Of a stretch of DNA of 64,000 nucleotides, positions 56,010-63,933 are shown piece after piece. The notes beneath the pieces are model-generated. The model ran no database searches and was not told where the DNA came from. It saw only the letters and a program-made list of their open reading frames with translations. This stretch comes from Bacteroidota bacterium. Its GTDB lineage: Bacteria; Bacteroidota; Bacteroidia; Chitinophagales; Chitinophagaceae. The first letter of the stretch is position 1, and each line of letters begins with the position of its first letter. The position numbers were made by a program, and so were the translations under genes. The stretch lies in the NCBI GenBank assembly GCA_023386235.1, contig JAEWKC010000022.1:6464-70463 (forward strand), written 5' to 3'.

Positions 56010-56594
56010 TCAGAATCTTTTACCGAAAGAAATTCCATAACCTTTTATTAAATTTCCATCTATATCATTTTGATATTTAATATTTGCACCTATTAGCAAA
56101 TTATTTTTAAATGCATACAGATAAGAAGCTATTGCAATAAATCCAAATTCAAAGTTTCTATCTCTGCTAGATTCATCATATACAGGCTTCAATGAATTAA
56201 ACGGATAGTTTTCTTCATATATAATTTTATACGGATGCACGTGTTTACCAAATTGATAACGTAATATTGGACCTGTTTGTAGAATAAGCTCATGTGCATT
56301 TGTTCCTATGAAACTATATCCTGCACCCAAACCTGTCTGTAAGGCATTTGTAAATAAATCACGTTCGGTTCTGGCCTGAATGCCATTATGAAAGCTAGTA
56401 CCTATTATGCCGTAGAGACTTATTCTTTTTGTTAAATATCTTGAATAAGCAACGTCGATATTAAAACCTTTTAAATCTGTCGGCTCATAAAAACTTCTGT
56501 TTACTCCAACTGTAATATTTTCCAAAGGTAAATTCTGTGCAGAAACTTAAAGAAAAAATGAAAGAAAAAAATAAGTAATAATACTTTTTTTCAT
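56010..56594 (-). pseudogene. Outer-membrane beta-barrel-like protein, signal peptide interrupted by TAA
   Basis: A 195-codon frame with one stop. From ATG 56594 it reads MKKSIITYFFLSFFL, then TAA (56549-56547), then VSAQNLPLENITVGVNRSF. Without the stop this is a perfect signal peptide with a VSA-Q cleavage site. The mature part (172 residues) has alternating strands and ends GYGISFGKRF with a terminal Phe, typical of a small outer-membrane beta-barrel; the family is not recognised. The remaining uninterrupted frame from a TTG at 56525 lacks a signal and cannot be exported. One base change restores the gene. It may be a recent pseudogene, a suppressible stop or a sequencing error. Confidence 0.8.
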
Positions 56595-56687
56595 AAGTAA
56601 ATATTATTTTGTTTAAAACGATAATATAAAATTAAAACTTAAAAAAGTATTCATATGATATATTGATAAAAAAACTTTTTCAAAAAA

Positions 56688-56719
56688 TTTGGAGATAAAC
56701 AGTTAGAAATTTATCTTTG
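56688..56719 (+). promoter_or_regulatory. tRNA-Gln promoter
   Basis: TTTG (56688-56691), 20 bases, TATCTTTG (56712-56719), followed by CA. The start near 56725 lies 14 bases before the tRNA. Confidence 0.8.
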
Positions 56720-56738
56720 CACTCCCTTAAGGGCAGGA

Positions 56739-56809
56739 TGGCCGATGGTGTAACGGTAACACTACTGTTTTTGGTGCAGTCTTTCTTGGTTCGAATCCAG
56801 GTCGGCCAA
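56739..56809 (+). tRNA. tRNA-Gln (anticodon TTG)
   Basis: Full cloverleaf: acceptor TGGCCGA/TCGGCCA, D-arm GGTGTAACGGTAACAC-type, anticodon stem ACTGT/GCAGT with loop TTTTGGT giving TTG (Gln, reads CAA), and T-arm CTTGG/CCAGG with loop TTCGAAT. No CCA is encoded. Promoter upstream and terminator 6 bases after. GlnS, which charges it, is at 25613. Confidence 0.95.
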
Positions 56810-56814
56810 CATAA

Positions 56815-56852
56815 AAAAAGGATAATTCTTACAAGAGTTATCCTTTTTATTT
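56815..56852 (+). terminator. Intrinsic terminator after tRNA-Gln
   Basis: AAAAAGGATAA and TTATCCTTTTT pair around a 12-base loop, then ATTTT. Confidence 0.88.
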
Positions 56853-57247
56853 TGTATCATCTTATTATACGAGCGAAACTTTTACATAATATATTGTCTG
56901 TTGTCAAACAGCTTTTTTAATTCCTCTATACTATAGGGATCAATATTTTTTAGATTGGTATAATAAATATACCTGCTCGTTTTCTTGAATTTTATTTTAT
57001 TCAATTTGTTTATTTATTAAAACTTTTGGACTCAAAAAAAACTACAAGCCTCGTAAGCCGGATTCTGTTTCTACATTATCATTTATCTGCCCGTTGCATT
57101 GCTGCAACGATGTAGCTGCCTACCCTGTAGCATCGGACGAACAGCCCTCAAACGCTACTATACGTGGCATTACAGCGCCTAAGGTTTACCCTGAAAATGT
57201 GTTGCCACACTTTCACGTGCGCTCTTACCGCACATTTTCACCTTTGC

Positions 57248-57262
57248 CTCGCCTGAGGCGAG
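57248..57262. repeat. Palindrome CTCGCCT-G-AGGCGAG inside rnpB, copy 1
   Basis: 7-base perfect arms around G. Shares the core TCGCCTNAGGCGA with copy 2 at 57294. Confidence 0.75.
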
Positions 57263-57293
57263 ATAGTTATTTTCTGTGGCACTTGCTGTTCTC

Positions 57294-57312
57294 GTCTCGC
57301 CTAAGGCGAGAC
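57294..57312. repeat. Palindrome GTCTCGCCT-A-AGGCGAGAC inside rnpB, copy 2
   Basis: 9-base perfect arms around A, 31 bases after copy 1. Would fold into a stem with a three-base loop in the RNA. Confidence 0.75.
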
Positions 57313-57406
57313 AAAACCCGGCTGTTAGCCGGTAAGCTGTTCTGTGCTGTCCGGACTTTCCTCCTCATGATTTACACGAAGCGATAATGCGGGCTTGTAG
57401 TATTTA

Positions 57407-57414
57407 CAAAGGTA
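57407..57414 (-). promoter_or_regulatory. rnpB promoter -7 element
   Basis: Minus strand TACCTTTG followed by TA. Predicted start near 57401 coincides with the mapped 5' end of the RNase P RNA. Confidence 0.75.
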
Positions 57415-57440
57415 CGAAAAAACAGGTTGTAGCTAAGGAA

Positions 57441-57656
57441 TTAAGCATATCCTAATTTATACAAAATACAATATATACCTATGGCTATTACGGCGATGTA
57501 ATGAGCTGCTTGTTCCATTTTATCGGGTCCATCTATAAAATACTTTATCTGCATCCACTTAGGTCTGAATAGCAAAAATATTAATCTTAATAAGCCTACA
57601 ACTGTTGCTAATATTATCAGCATTAGGGTAGCAAATTCAAAGAATGCTTTAATCAT
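57441..57656 (-). CDS. Small two-helix membrane protein
   Basis: A 71-residue membrane protein with an ATG start. Helices at about residues 5-30 (FFEFATLMLIILATVVGLLRLIFLLF) and 50-68 (AAHYIAVIAIGIYCILYKLG), with a short polar loop (RPKWMQIKYFIDGPDKM). It lies 22 bases downstream of the interrupted lipoprotein gene on the same strand and upstream of rnpB. No family recalled; it may be linked to the lipoprotein gene, since it would be co-transcribed. Being short, its coding status rests on the start, the helices and the position. Confidence 0.55.
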   Translation of the reverse strand: MIKAFFEFATLMLIILATVVGLLRLIFLLFRPKWMQIKYFIDGPDKMEQAAHYIAVIAIGIYCILYKLGYA

Positions 57657-57678
57657 AAATTTTGCCTTTATAAGAAAT

Positions 57679-58536
57679 TTAATTATTAACTAAGCTATTG
57701 AAATAATCTTCCACAATGCTAGTTCCAATGTATTCTAAATCTCCTCTACAATCATATACATATTCTATTATTTCATCCGCAGGTATCCATCCTCTTTGTT
57801 CTAAATACAGAACAAGGTTATTAAAATGCATATTGTAAAATATTCTATCAAAATTAAAGAAATCAATTGGAATAGTACTGTCGGTGGTTATAGGAGTATC
57901 CGGAATAGGCTCAGCATACCACCAGCCTACACAAGCTCCAACATTATAAACCATTATTCCAACAGTTATCACTGTCGCCACTCTTTTTCCCAACAATTTT
58001 AAAGCATCAATCAGTGTACCTACACTATAAGAGCCTGTGGTAATAGCTCGCCATATACTACGCGCATTGGTTAACCCAATAAATCCCTCAACTGCTGCAA
58101 AAAAACAATTAAGATTAGCAGACGAAGGATTATTTATATATTGCTGATTTACAGCTTCTATCAAACCTAACAAAACAATTCGTGTATTATCATTCTCAAA
58201 TTCATAGTGCAAATCTATTCCATTAGTAAGTAAAAAGTGATTTGCAATGTCATTTGCCATATTGTTTATAACAGCTTCTGCGACATTTTCATCATTAGTA
58301 GTAATTGCATTTTCCAAGGATGAAACTGTAGCTTCATCAAAATATGATACATTTAATAATATAGGATAAATATTACTAAGCAAGGATATATTATCTCTTT
58401 CATGTAAATCTTGAGAGTAGGATGCCAAACTTTTCTGGGATTGCTCATGATAGTAAATATCAGATTTTGAGCATGAAAAGAATAAGAAAAATAACGTAGA
58501 GATTACTACTAAACGAATTGATAATAATGTTTACAT
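57679..58536 (-). pseudogene. Lipoprotein gene with TAA as second codon
   Basis: From ATG 58536 the next codon is TAA (58533-58531), then the frame is open for 284 codons. Without the stop the protein reads M-TLLSIRLVVISTLFFLFFSC, a textbook lipobox signal with Cys near residue 21, then SKSDIYYHEQSQKSLASYSQDLHERDN. No other ATG lies before residue ~58 of the remaining open frame, whose first usable codon is TTG at 58428. The mature protein is helical in its first half and carries a hydrophobic segment (VATVITVGIMVYNVGACVGWW). I recognise no family. The likely ancestral codon is AAA (MKTLL), one base from TAA. Small membrane gene follows 22 bases later. Confidence 0.8.
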
Positions 58537-58656
58537 AATTGGAATTTTTAAGTTAAGAAGGACAATCTTTTACAATTATAAGTTGAAAATAACAAATCAT
58601 TGTTTTTTTTTCGGCTAAAAATATGTTAAAAAAATAATTGAGTAGAATAAAATATT

Positions 58657-59697
58657 CTAATTAAAGAATATTTCTGTAGCTCCGTAGCCAAAACGTGCAT
58701 CGTATTGATTGACGAATGATTTTACTTCGGGTTTATTCTTGAGTATTTCGTGTATCTCTTCTTTTAGCTTGCCCTTGCCCACGCCATGTATCACAATAAA
58801 AGAGGGGAGATGATTGTGTGCGGCCAGGTCAAACCATTTTTCAAATTCTGCTAATTGAATAGAAAGTATTTCAAGGTTGCTAAGCTGTTGCCAGCTGTCA
58901 GTCAGCTTTTCAATATGTAAATCTACCACAGAGCGTGCTGGCGGCATTCTGCTTCTGGCTTCATGCGCGCTGTATATTTTAAAGCCGGCATTTTTCAATT
59001 TAGATAAATCAACGGAAGAAGTTTCTTTCTTTTCTTCTTTTTCTGCATCGGGGTAGATGTCTAAAAGTTTGTAAGACAAGGTAGGCTTGTTCTCTTCTTT
59101 CATTGACTGAACTTTGTGAAACACTTGTTTGGGTTTTACCTTTAGTTCTGTTTCAAAATATTCAGCCTTTTTTTTGTCGGGTTTTATTAAAGAAAATTCA
59201 ATATTGAAAAAAGGCGATTCATTCAGCTTGGAAAAATCAAGATCATGCAGGTACACATCTTTGTGTGGCAAAATTTCAGATTTCAATTCAAAATCTACAT
59301 GATTATTGGCTTCCTGGCGATAGTAAAAACGCAACCCGTCGGATGTATGGTTTACCAAGTATATTTTAAAATAATCTACCAGGTCATCACCAAATTCGTC
59401 GAATATAAATTTCGGGATGAACGAAAGCCATATGCCATCTTCAGTTTTTATATCATTGGTTTGGGTTTTCTTTTCTACCGGCACCTGGTCTATATATGTT
59501 TTATCTGGTTTGGCCGAAGGGAATAATTTCTTTTGCGTAAATCTTTTAAAATAAGGAAAATCTATCTGATCTTTATAAATAGGAAACTTTACGCCACGCA
59601 CTTCTACAATGTACATATCTTCGCTGATAGCTTCTACAATTCTGCCTTCTTCGCTGGTTTGAATCACCACAATTTCATCGCCTATTTCAAACTTCAT
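58657..59697 (-). CDS. DUF2027/Smr-domain protein (MutS2-like C-terminus)
   Basis: A 346-residue cytoplasmic protein. The N-terminal 60 residues form a KOW/Tudor-like barrel (MKFEIGDEIVVIQTSEEGRIVEAISEDMYIVEVRGVKFPIYKDQI); a middle DUF2027 beta-sandwich runs to about residue 200; a Lys/Glu-rich linker follows; and the C-terminal 90 residues are an Smr domain with VVDLHIEKL and VIHGVGKGKLKEEIHEILK, ending YDARFGYGATEIFFN. Smr domains in MutS2 bind or nick DNA or act on stalled ribosomes; the family in Bacteroidota is unassigned. It starts with ATG. Confidence 0.9.
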   Translation of the reverse strand: MKFEIGDEIVVIQTSEEGRIVEAISEDMYIVEVRGVKFPIYKDQIDFPYFKRFTQKKLFPSAKPDKTYIDQVPVEKKTQTNDIKTEDGIWLSFIPKFIFDEFGDDLVDYFKIYLVNHTSDGLRFYYRQEANNHVDFELKSEILPHKDVYLHDLDFSKLNESPFFNIEFSLIKPDKKKAEYFETELKVKPKQVFHKVQSMKEENKPTLSYKLLDIYPDAEKEEKKETSSVDLSKLKNAGFKIYSAHEARSRMPPARSVVDLHIEKLTDSWQQLSNLEILSIQLAEFEKWFDLAAHNHLPSFIVIHGVGKGKLKEEIHEILKNKPEVKSFVNQYDARFGYGATEIFFN

Positions 59698-59769
59698 ATT
59701 TTATAAAAATGTAGTGCAAAGTTACGCATTTTATTGTAAGGGTGGGTGTAGGTATGTTTCATCAATATG

Positions 59770-60117
59770 TTATTTTTTGAAAGCAAAATAAACGGCGCCC
59801 AATATGAAAGCGAAGCTGATAAGATAATTGAGTTTAAAACCTTCTTTAAGATAAAAAACGGCAAACAAAGCAAATACAACCAGTGTAATAACTTCTTGGA
59901 TTATTTTTAACTGGAAAGGCTGAATGCCCCAGCGATTGCCAAAATAGTTGGCCGGTACTGCAAAGCAATATTCAAACAGCGCGATGCCCCAACTGATAAA
60001 AATAATTTTCCACAAAGTGAGGTGCGAAGTGCTGCCGGGTTTTAAATGCCAGTACCATGCAATGGTCATGATTAAATTGGAAATAATAAGCAGTACAATA
60101 ACCTGAAGCAGCTTCAA
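59770..60117 (-). CDS. DMT-family (DUF486) small transporter-like protein, TTG start
   Basis: A 115-residue membrane protein with four helices: LLQVIVLLIISNLIMTIAWY, LWKIIFISWGIALFEYCF, LKIIQEVITLVVFALFAVFYL and LNYLISFAFILGAVYFAFKK. It matches the DUF486 branch of the DMT (EmrE-like) superfamily: WYWHLKPG, EYCFAVPANYFGNRWG. The start is TTG; no in-frame ATG is available upstream, and KLLQVIVLL is the usual family N-terminus, so a TTG start is likely real. Substrate unknown. It lies 33 bases after the DUF3592-like gene on the same strand. Confidence 0.82.
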   Translation of the reverse strand: MKLLQVIVLLIISNLIMTIAWYWHLKPGSTSHLTLWKIIFISWGIALFEYCFAVPANYFGNRWGIQPFQLKIIQEVITLVVFALFAVFYLKEGFKLNYLISFAFILGAVYFAFKK

Positions 60118-60150
60118 TGTAATGAAATTTTAATTGTTAATAGTATTGTC

Positions 60151-60585
60151 TTAGGCGTCATACCGTGGGCGCCTGATCTTTGGTTTTTTACTTTCTTCTT
60201 CCAGTTCTCGTATTGCTTCCGGAGAAGGATTGGATGTAATGGCCCTTGCTGCCATAAACAGAATAAAATAGCCCAGTGGTAAAATCAATAATTCTTTCCA
60301 GGTAATCCAATATCCCCAAAAGCGATACGCGGCGGCATTTTCAGGATTAGATGTGTTGTAAATGGTTTTTATTCTTTGTCCTTCAGAAAGTTTTCTTAAA
60401 GGATAAGAAGGATTATATTGTATGGTATCTTTTCCATTTAAAGAGAATATAGCCGTCAGGTTTTTACTATCTGAACCAACAACCGCAGCTGTTGTAAACT
60501 TACCATCAAAGTAGTCGGGATTTCTGCTGAAAGGGATATACAGCAAAAACATCAAAAGAAAAAGGAAGATCAGTTTAAGATTCAT
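60151..60585 (-). CDS. DUF3592-like membrane protein
   Basis: A 144-residue membrane protein from ATG 60585. A first helix (LKLIFLFLLMFLLYIPF) leads into a periplasmic beta domain with the DUF3592-like pattern (TTAAVVGSDSKNLTAIFSLNGKDTIQYNPSYPLRKLSEGQRIKTIYN), then a second helix (KELLILPLGYFILFMAARA) and a charged cytoplasmic tail. The ATG overlaps the thioredoxin stop region by 11 bases, so it is translationally linked to the Suf-associated thioredoxin. The longest frame begins upstream, but MNLKLIF is the natural start. Confidence 0.65.
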   Translation of the reverse strand: MNLKLIFLFLLMFLLYIPFSRNPDYFDGKFTTAAVVGSDSKNLTAIFSLNGKDTIQYNPSYPLRKLSEGQRIKTIYNTSNPENAAAYRFWGYWITWKELLILPLGYFILFMAARAITSNPSPEAIRELEEESKKPKIRRPRYDA

Positions 60586-60958
60586 TATTGAGGGTAGCGT
60601 TGTTACTGAGCAAAGTGTCATTGATCAAATCTTTGAGCATGTATTTAGGCAAGGCTCCCTGTTCCATAAAAGGATCTGAATGAATGGGTATGAACAATAA
60701 AGTGGGAACACTGCGTATGCCAAATAATGCCGAAAGTGCGGGTTCGGCATCGGTGTTTATTTTGTAAAACAGTACTTTTTCTGCCAGCTCTTCAGATAAC
60801 TCTTCCAAAACCGGCGATAAGATTTTGCAGGGCGCACACCAGTCGGCATAAAAATCAATTACAGCCGGCAATGCTTCCTGATAGTTCCAGTTTTCGTCGT
60901 TTTCGTAATCGAAGATCTTTGTTTTAAAATCTTCTTTCGTCATTGATAATACAGGCAT
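60575..60958 (-). CDS. Thioredoxin-like protein next to the Suf genes
   Basis: A 127-residue thioredoxin-like protein. The active site FYADWCAPCKIL is near residue 36 and the cis-proline loop FGIRSVPTLLFIP near residue 80. It differs from the stand-alone trxA (18354) by CAPC instead of CGPC and a longer C-terminal tail (YMLKDLINDTLLSNNATLNNES). ATG 60958 (MPVLSMTKED) was chosen over an upstream start. It lies 28 bases after the DUF59 protein gene and overlaps the DUF3592-like start by 11 bases, so it is part of the suf transcript. It could supply reductant for SufS/SufE; that is inference. Confidence 0.88.
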   Translation of the reverse strand: MPVLSMTKEDFKTKIFDYENDENWNYQEALPAVIDFYADWCAPCKILSPVLEELSEELAEKVLFYKINTDAEPALSALFGIRSVPTLLFIPIHSDPFMEQGALPKYMLKDLINDTLLSNNATLNNES

Positions 60959-60986
60959 AGTTGTTTTTGAATTGTATTTGATTTTG

Positions 60987-61301
60987 CTATAAAAAACCCA
61001 GTTCCAGTCTGGCTTCCTCACTCATCATTTCTTTGTTCCAGGGCGGATCAAAAGTAAGCTGAATATGGGCGTCTGCCACACCCGGCACGGATTTTACTTT
61101 TTCTTCCACTTCTCTTACTATATCGCCCGCTACAGGGCAGGCCGGGGCGGTTAATGTCATTGTAACAAAAACTAAGTTATCTTCTTTTACTTCAATACGG
61201 TACACTAACCCGAGTTCCATAATATTTACGGGAATTTCAGGGTCGTATACGGTGCGAAGCGTATCTTCAATTCTGTCTCTAAGCGTTGTTTGGTTCGTCA
61301 T
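60987..61301 (-). CDS. DUF59 (MIP18/SufT/PaaD-like) iron-sulfur assembly protein
   Basis: A 104-residue DUF59 protein that takes part in iron-sulfur cluster maturation in many bacteria. The signature is LRTVYDPEIPVNIMELGLVYRI and VTMTLTAPACPVAGDIVREVEEKVKSVPGVADAHIQLTFDPPWNKEMMSEEARLELGFL, with the Cys in TAPACPV. Length is typical. It lies between sufE and the thioredoxin gene, on the same strand, which supports its role in Suf. Confidence 0.92.
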   Translation of the reverse strand: MTNQTTLRDRIEDTLRTVYDPEIPVNIMELGLVYRIEVKEDNLVFVTMTLTAPACPVAGDIVREVEEKVKSVPGVADAHIQLTFDPPWNKEMMSEEARLELGFL

Positions 61302-61317
61302 TTATTTGACTATATTT

Positions 61318-61734
61318 TTATAATGTATTATAGGCTACAGCGTAATTTTTTATTTGTTTCAGCATAGACAAAAGCCCGTTGGAGCGGGTAGGCGACAAGT
61401 GACTGCTTAAGCCTATATCGTTTACAAAATGCAAATCGGCTTTTATGATTTCCTCGGGTGTGTGGCCGGACAATACTTTTAAAACCAGGCTTACAAGACC
61501 TTTAGTTATCAATGCATCAGAATCTGCCGAAAAAGTAATGATGCCGTTTTCAAATGCAGGTTTTATCCATACTTTAGACTGGCATCCTTTTATTAAGTTC
61601 TGGTCTGTTTTGTCTGCATCATTCATTGAAGGTAATTCTTTTCCCATTTCAATGATCAACTCGTATTTGTCCATCCAATCTTCCAGGTAAGAAAAATCTC
61701 CTATAATTTCCTGTTGCTTTTCTTCAATAGTCAT
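61318..61734 (-). CDS. sufE: SufE, cysteine desulfurase activator
   Basis: Accepts persulfide from SufS and passes sulfur to the SufBCD scaffold. The sulfur-acceptor Cys is in IKGCQSKVWIKP near residue 50, and the family ending LHFVNDIGLSSHLSPTRSNGLLSMLKQIK is present. 138 residues is normal from ATG 61734; the upstream open frame was rejected because MTIEEKQQE is the natural N-terminus. It lies 58 bases downstream of sufS and 16 bases before the DUF59 gene. Confidence 0.95.
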   Translation of the reverse strand: MTIEEKQQEIIGDFSYLEDWMDKYELIIEMGKELPSMNDADKTDQNLIKGCQSKVWIKPAFENGIITFSADSDALITKGLVSLVLKVLSGHTPEEIIKADLHFVNDIGLSSHLSPTRSNGLLSMLKQIKNYAVAYNTL

Positions 61735-61792
61735 ACGGCAAAAGTAAAAAAAAATGTTGTAACAGAGCATTTACACCTGTGAGTCACTACCG

Positions 61793-63028
61793 TTAATTCA
61801 GCATATTATCAATTCTTCTTAATATCCTTACAAAATGATCTATTTCTTCTTTTGTATTGTAAAAAGCGAACGAAGCTCTTGCCGTGCCCGGAATTTTAAA
61901 AAAATCCATCAAAGGTTCTGTACAATGATGCCCTGTGCGTATGGCTATGCCTTGCTTGTCGAGTATTTCGCCCGTATCAAAAGGGTGTGCGTTGCCTAAA
62001 AGAAAAGACAGAGAAGAAGCTTTATGCTTGGCTTCGCCAATAATGCGTATGGTAGGAATGGTTTTTATCTGGCCGGTAGCGTATTGTAGCAAAGCATCTT
62101 CGGCTTCCTGTATTTTGGTAAGTCCTATATTATTAATGAAATCAATAGCGGCTCCCAGGCCTATTGCTCCGGCAATGTCTGGCGTACCGGCTTCATATTT
62201 ATAAGGCAGTTCGTTGAAAATGGTTTTTTCAAAAGTTACGGTTTTTATCATATCGCCACCGCCTTTGTAGGGGGGCAGTTTTTTCAGCCATTTTTCTTTT
62301 CCGTACAAAACACCAATGCCGGTAGGGCCATACATTTTATGGCCGGAAAATGCCAGGAAATCTACATCCAGTTTTTTTACGTCCAGTGCAAAATGTTGTA
62401 CAGCCTGTGCCGCGTCGAGCAATACCGGAATTTTTTTGCTATGTGCAGCAGCTATAATTTTTTCTACGGGATTAATGGTGCCTAATGTATTGGAAACATA
62501 TGTAACGGCCACAATCTTTACCGATTTGTCCAGCTGTTTTTCCAGATCGTCTAATAATAATTCACCTTTTTCATTGATGGGAATTACCTTCAATGTCGCG
62601 CCCTTTTCTTCACAAGCCATTTGCCAGGGAACAATGTTAGAATGATGCTCAATGGCAGAGATGACCACGGAGTCGCCTTTTTTTAAAATTTCTTTTTTAA
62701 ACACATCGGCAATAAGATTAATCCCTTCGGTAGTGCCACCGGTAAAAATAATCTCGTGGTCATGTTCCGCGCCGATGAATTTTTGCACTTTTTTTCTGGC
62801 TGATTCATAAGCATCAGTAGCTTCCTGGCTAAGATGATGTACCCCTCTGTGCACATTGCTATTAATAGAAGAATAGTATTCGGTGATAGCTTCCATTACT
62901 TTCAGAGGCTTTTGTGTGGTGGCAGCATTATCAAAATAAATCAGATTTTTTCCATACACTTTTTGCTGTAGTATAGGAAACTGATCTCTGATATATTTTA
63001 TTTCTTCTTTGCTAAAAATCTGTTGCAT
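61793..63028 (-). CDS. sufS: Cysteine desulfurase SufS
   Basis: PLP enzyme that takes sulfur from cysteine for Fe-S cluster building. The 411-residue protein has the group II signature: PLP contact IEHHSNIVPWQ, PLP lysine in SGHKMYGPTGIGVLYG, and the catalytic Cys in IRTGHHCTEPLM with the short loop of SufS-type enzymes. It is first in the minus-strand unit sufS-sufE-DUF59-trx. No sufBCD or sufA is in the window; DUF1345 lies upstream instead, so the scaffold genes must be elsewhere in the genome. Confidence 0.96.
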   Translation of the reverse strand: MQQIFSKEEIKYIRDQFPILQQKVYGKNLIYFDNAATTQKPLKVMEAITEYYSSINSNVHRGVHHLSQEATDAYESARKKVQKFIGAEHDHEIIFTGGTTEGINLIADVFKKEILKKGDSVVISAIEHHSNIVPWQMACEEKGATLKVIPINEKGELLLDDLEKQLDKSVKIVAVTYVSNTLGTINPVEKIIAAAHSKKIPVLLDAAQAVQHFALDVKKLDVDFLAFSGHKMYGPTGIGVLYGKEKWLKKLPPYKGGGDMIKTVTFEKTIFNELPYKYEAGTPDIAGAIGLGAAIDFINNIGLTKIQEAEDALLQYATGQIKTIPTIRIIGEAKHKASSLSFLLGNAHPFDTGEILDKQGIAIRTGHHCTEPLMDFFKIPGTARASFAFYNTKEEIDHFVRILRRIDNMLN

Positions 63029-63135
63029 ATTGCTAAGTTACTTCTATTTGTACGATTGCATTTACGAATTGTGTAATTTTTTAAAAATCTTGTGATACAA
63101 CCAATTTTTAAGAAAAATCGTTGTAAACAAATTAA

Positions 63136-63810
63136 TTATTTTATTACACCCGCTACCAGGTTTATGCTGAGCGCTATAACAACCGTATTCATAAAAAAGG
63201 AGAGAAGGCTGTGCAGCAATACTACTCTTCTGATTTGTTTAGAAGTAACTGCAATATCCGATACCTGAAAAGTGGTGCCTATACACAAAGAAAAATAAGC
63301 GAAATCAAGATAGTCAGGGTTTTTATCTTCCGGAAAATCCAGTCCTCCTTCTTTTTTATCTTTTCTTCTGGTCGTATCGTAGTATTCATGCGCATAATGA
63401 AATATGTAAGTAGTATGCATCATGCTCCAAGATAAAATCATTGCTATTACAGTGCTTACAATTAAAGTATAATCTTTATAAAAATCAACTTCTTTCGATA
63501 ACATTAATAGCAATATGATAAACAAGCTAATAAAGCATGTGATGAATATCATCATGTACACAAACAAAGCGCTGCCATCATCTTTATTGGCGCGTTTTCT
63601 TATGTCATCCGGAGTCCTGAAAAAAATGATCAACCAGGAAAGAATGATAAAATGAAAGGCAAAAACAATCCACAATATCAGGAATATATATAGTTGATGC
63701 AAATTGCCGGCAGACAACAGGAAGTACGTGATTAATGTAGCTGTTGCCGCTATCAACAACCTATGCAGAGGCGTAAGTTTCAGTAGTGGATGATTACTTT
63801 GTAAAGGCAT
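63136..63810 (-). CDS. DUF1345 membrane protein
   Basis: A 224-residue integral membrane protein. Helices are visible at about residues 15-35, 40-62, 80-105, 115-135, and 185-220. The DUF1345 hallmarks are SWSMMHTTYIFHYAHEYY and YFSLCIGTTFQVSDIAVTSKQIRRVVLLHSLLSFFMNTVVIALSINLVAG; the distal part is reminiscent of an ion-channel pore-like region, and no function is known. It stands alone on the minus strand, 107 bases upstream of sufS. Confidence 0.85.
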   Translation of the reverse strand: MPLQSNHPLLKLTPLHRLLIAATATLITYFLLSAGNLHQLYIFLILWIVFAFHFIILSWLIIFFRTPDDIRKRANKDDGSALFVYMMIFITCFISLFIILLLMLSKEVDFYKDYTLIVSTVIAMILSWSMMHTTYIFHYAHEYYDTTRRKDKKEGGLDFPEDKNPDYLDFAYFSLCIGTTFQVSDIAVTSKQIRRVVLLHSLLSFFMNTVVIALSINLVAGVIK

Positions 63811-63933
63811 GATAATTTTTTTATTCTACAAAAGTAACAATCATTTGATTATGGATAAGATGTAAGTTTATTTAATGTTGTCAGCGTACCTATAATTCGG
63901 TCAATTCAAAATTAGAGAATTTTTGTTGTTTTT

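Larger units (their letters stand above)
57041..57401 (-). ncRNA. rnpB: RNase P RNA (M1 RNA), type A
   Basis: On the minus strand the conserved catalytic core is clear: GAGGAAAGTCCGGAC near the 5' end (complement of 57352-57366), the ACAGAA block, GGGTAAACC (from about 57190) and ACAGAATCCGGCTTAC close to the 3' end. The two ends ACTACAAGCC and GGCTTGTAGT pair as stem P1, giving about 361 nt. It processes tRNA 5' ends together with RnpA, which is not in this window. Two palindromic segments, CTCGCCTGAGGCGAG and GTCTCGCCTAAGGCGAGAC, sit in variable stems. A minus-strand -7 element lies just upstream. The small membrane protein at 57441 is 39 bases upstream. Confidence 0.96.

Noticed and set aside
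56739..56809. tRNA-Gln as an integration site for a genomic island covering 56-58.5 kb
   Set aside because: I found no second copy of the tRNA 3' end nearby and no integrase gene; the degraded genes lie on both sides of the tRNA, which does not fit a one-sided insertion.
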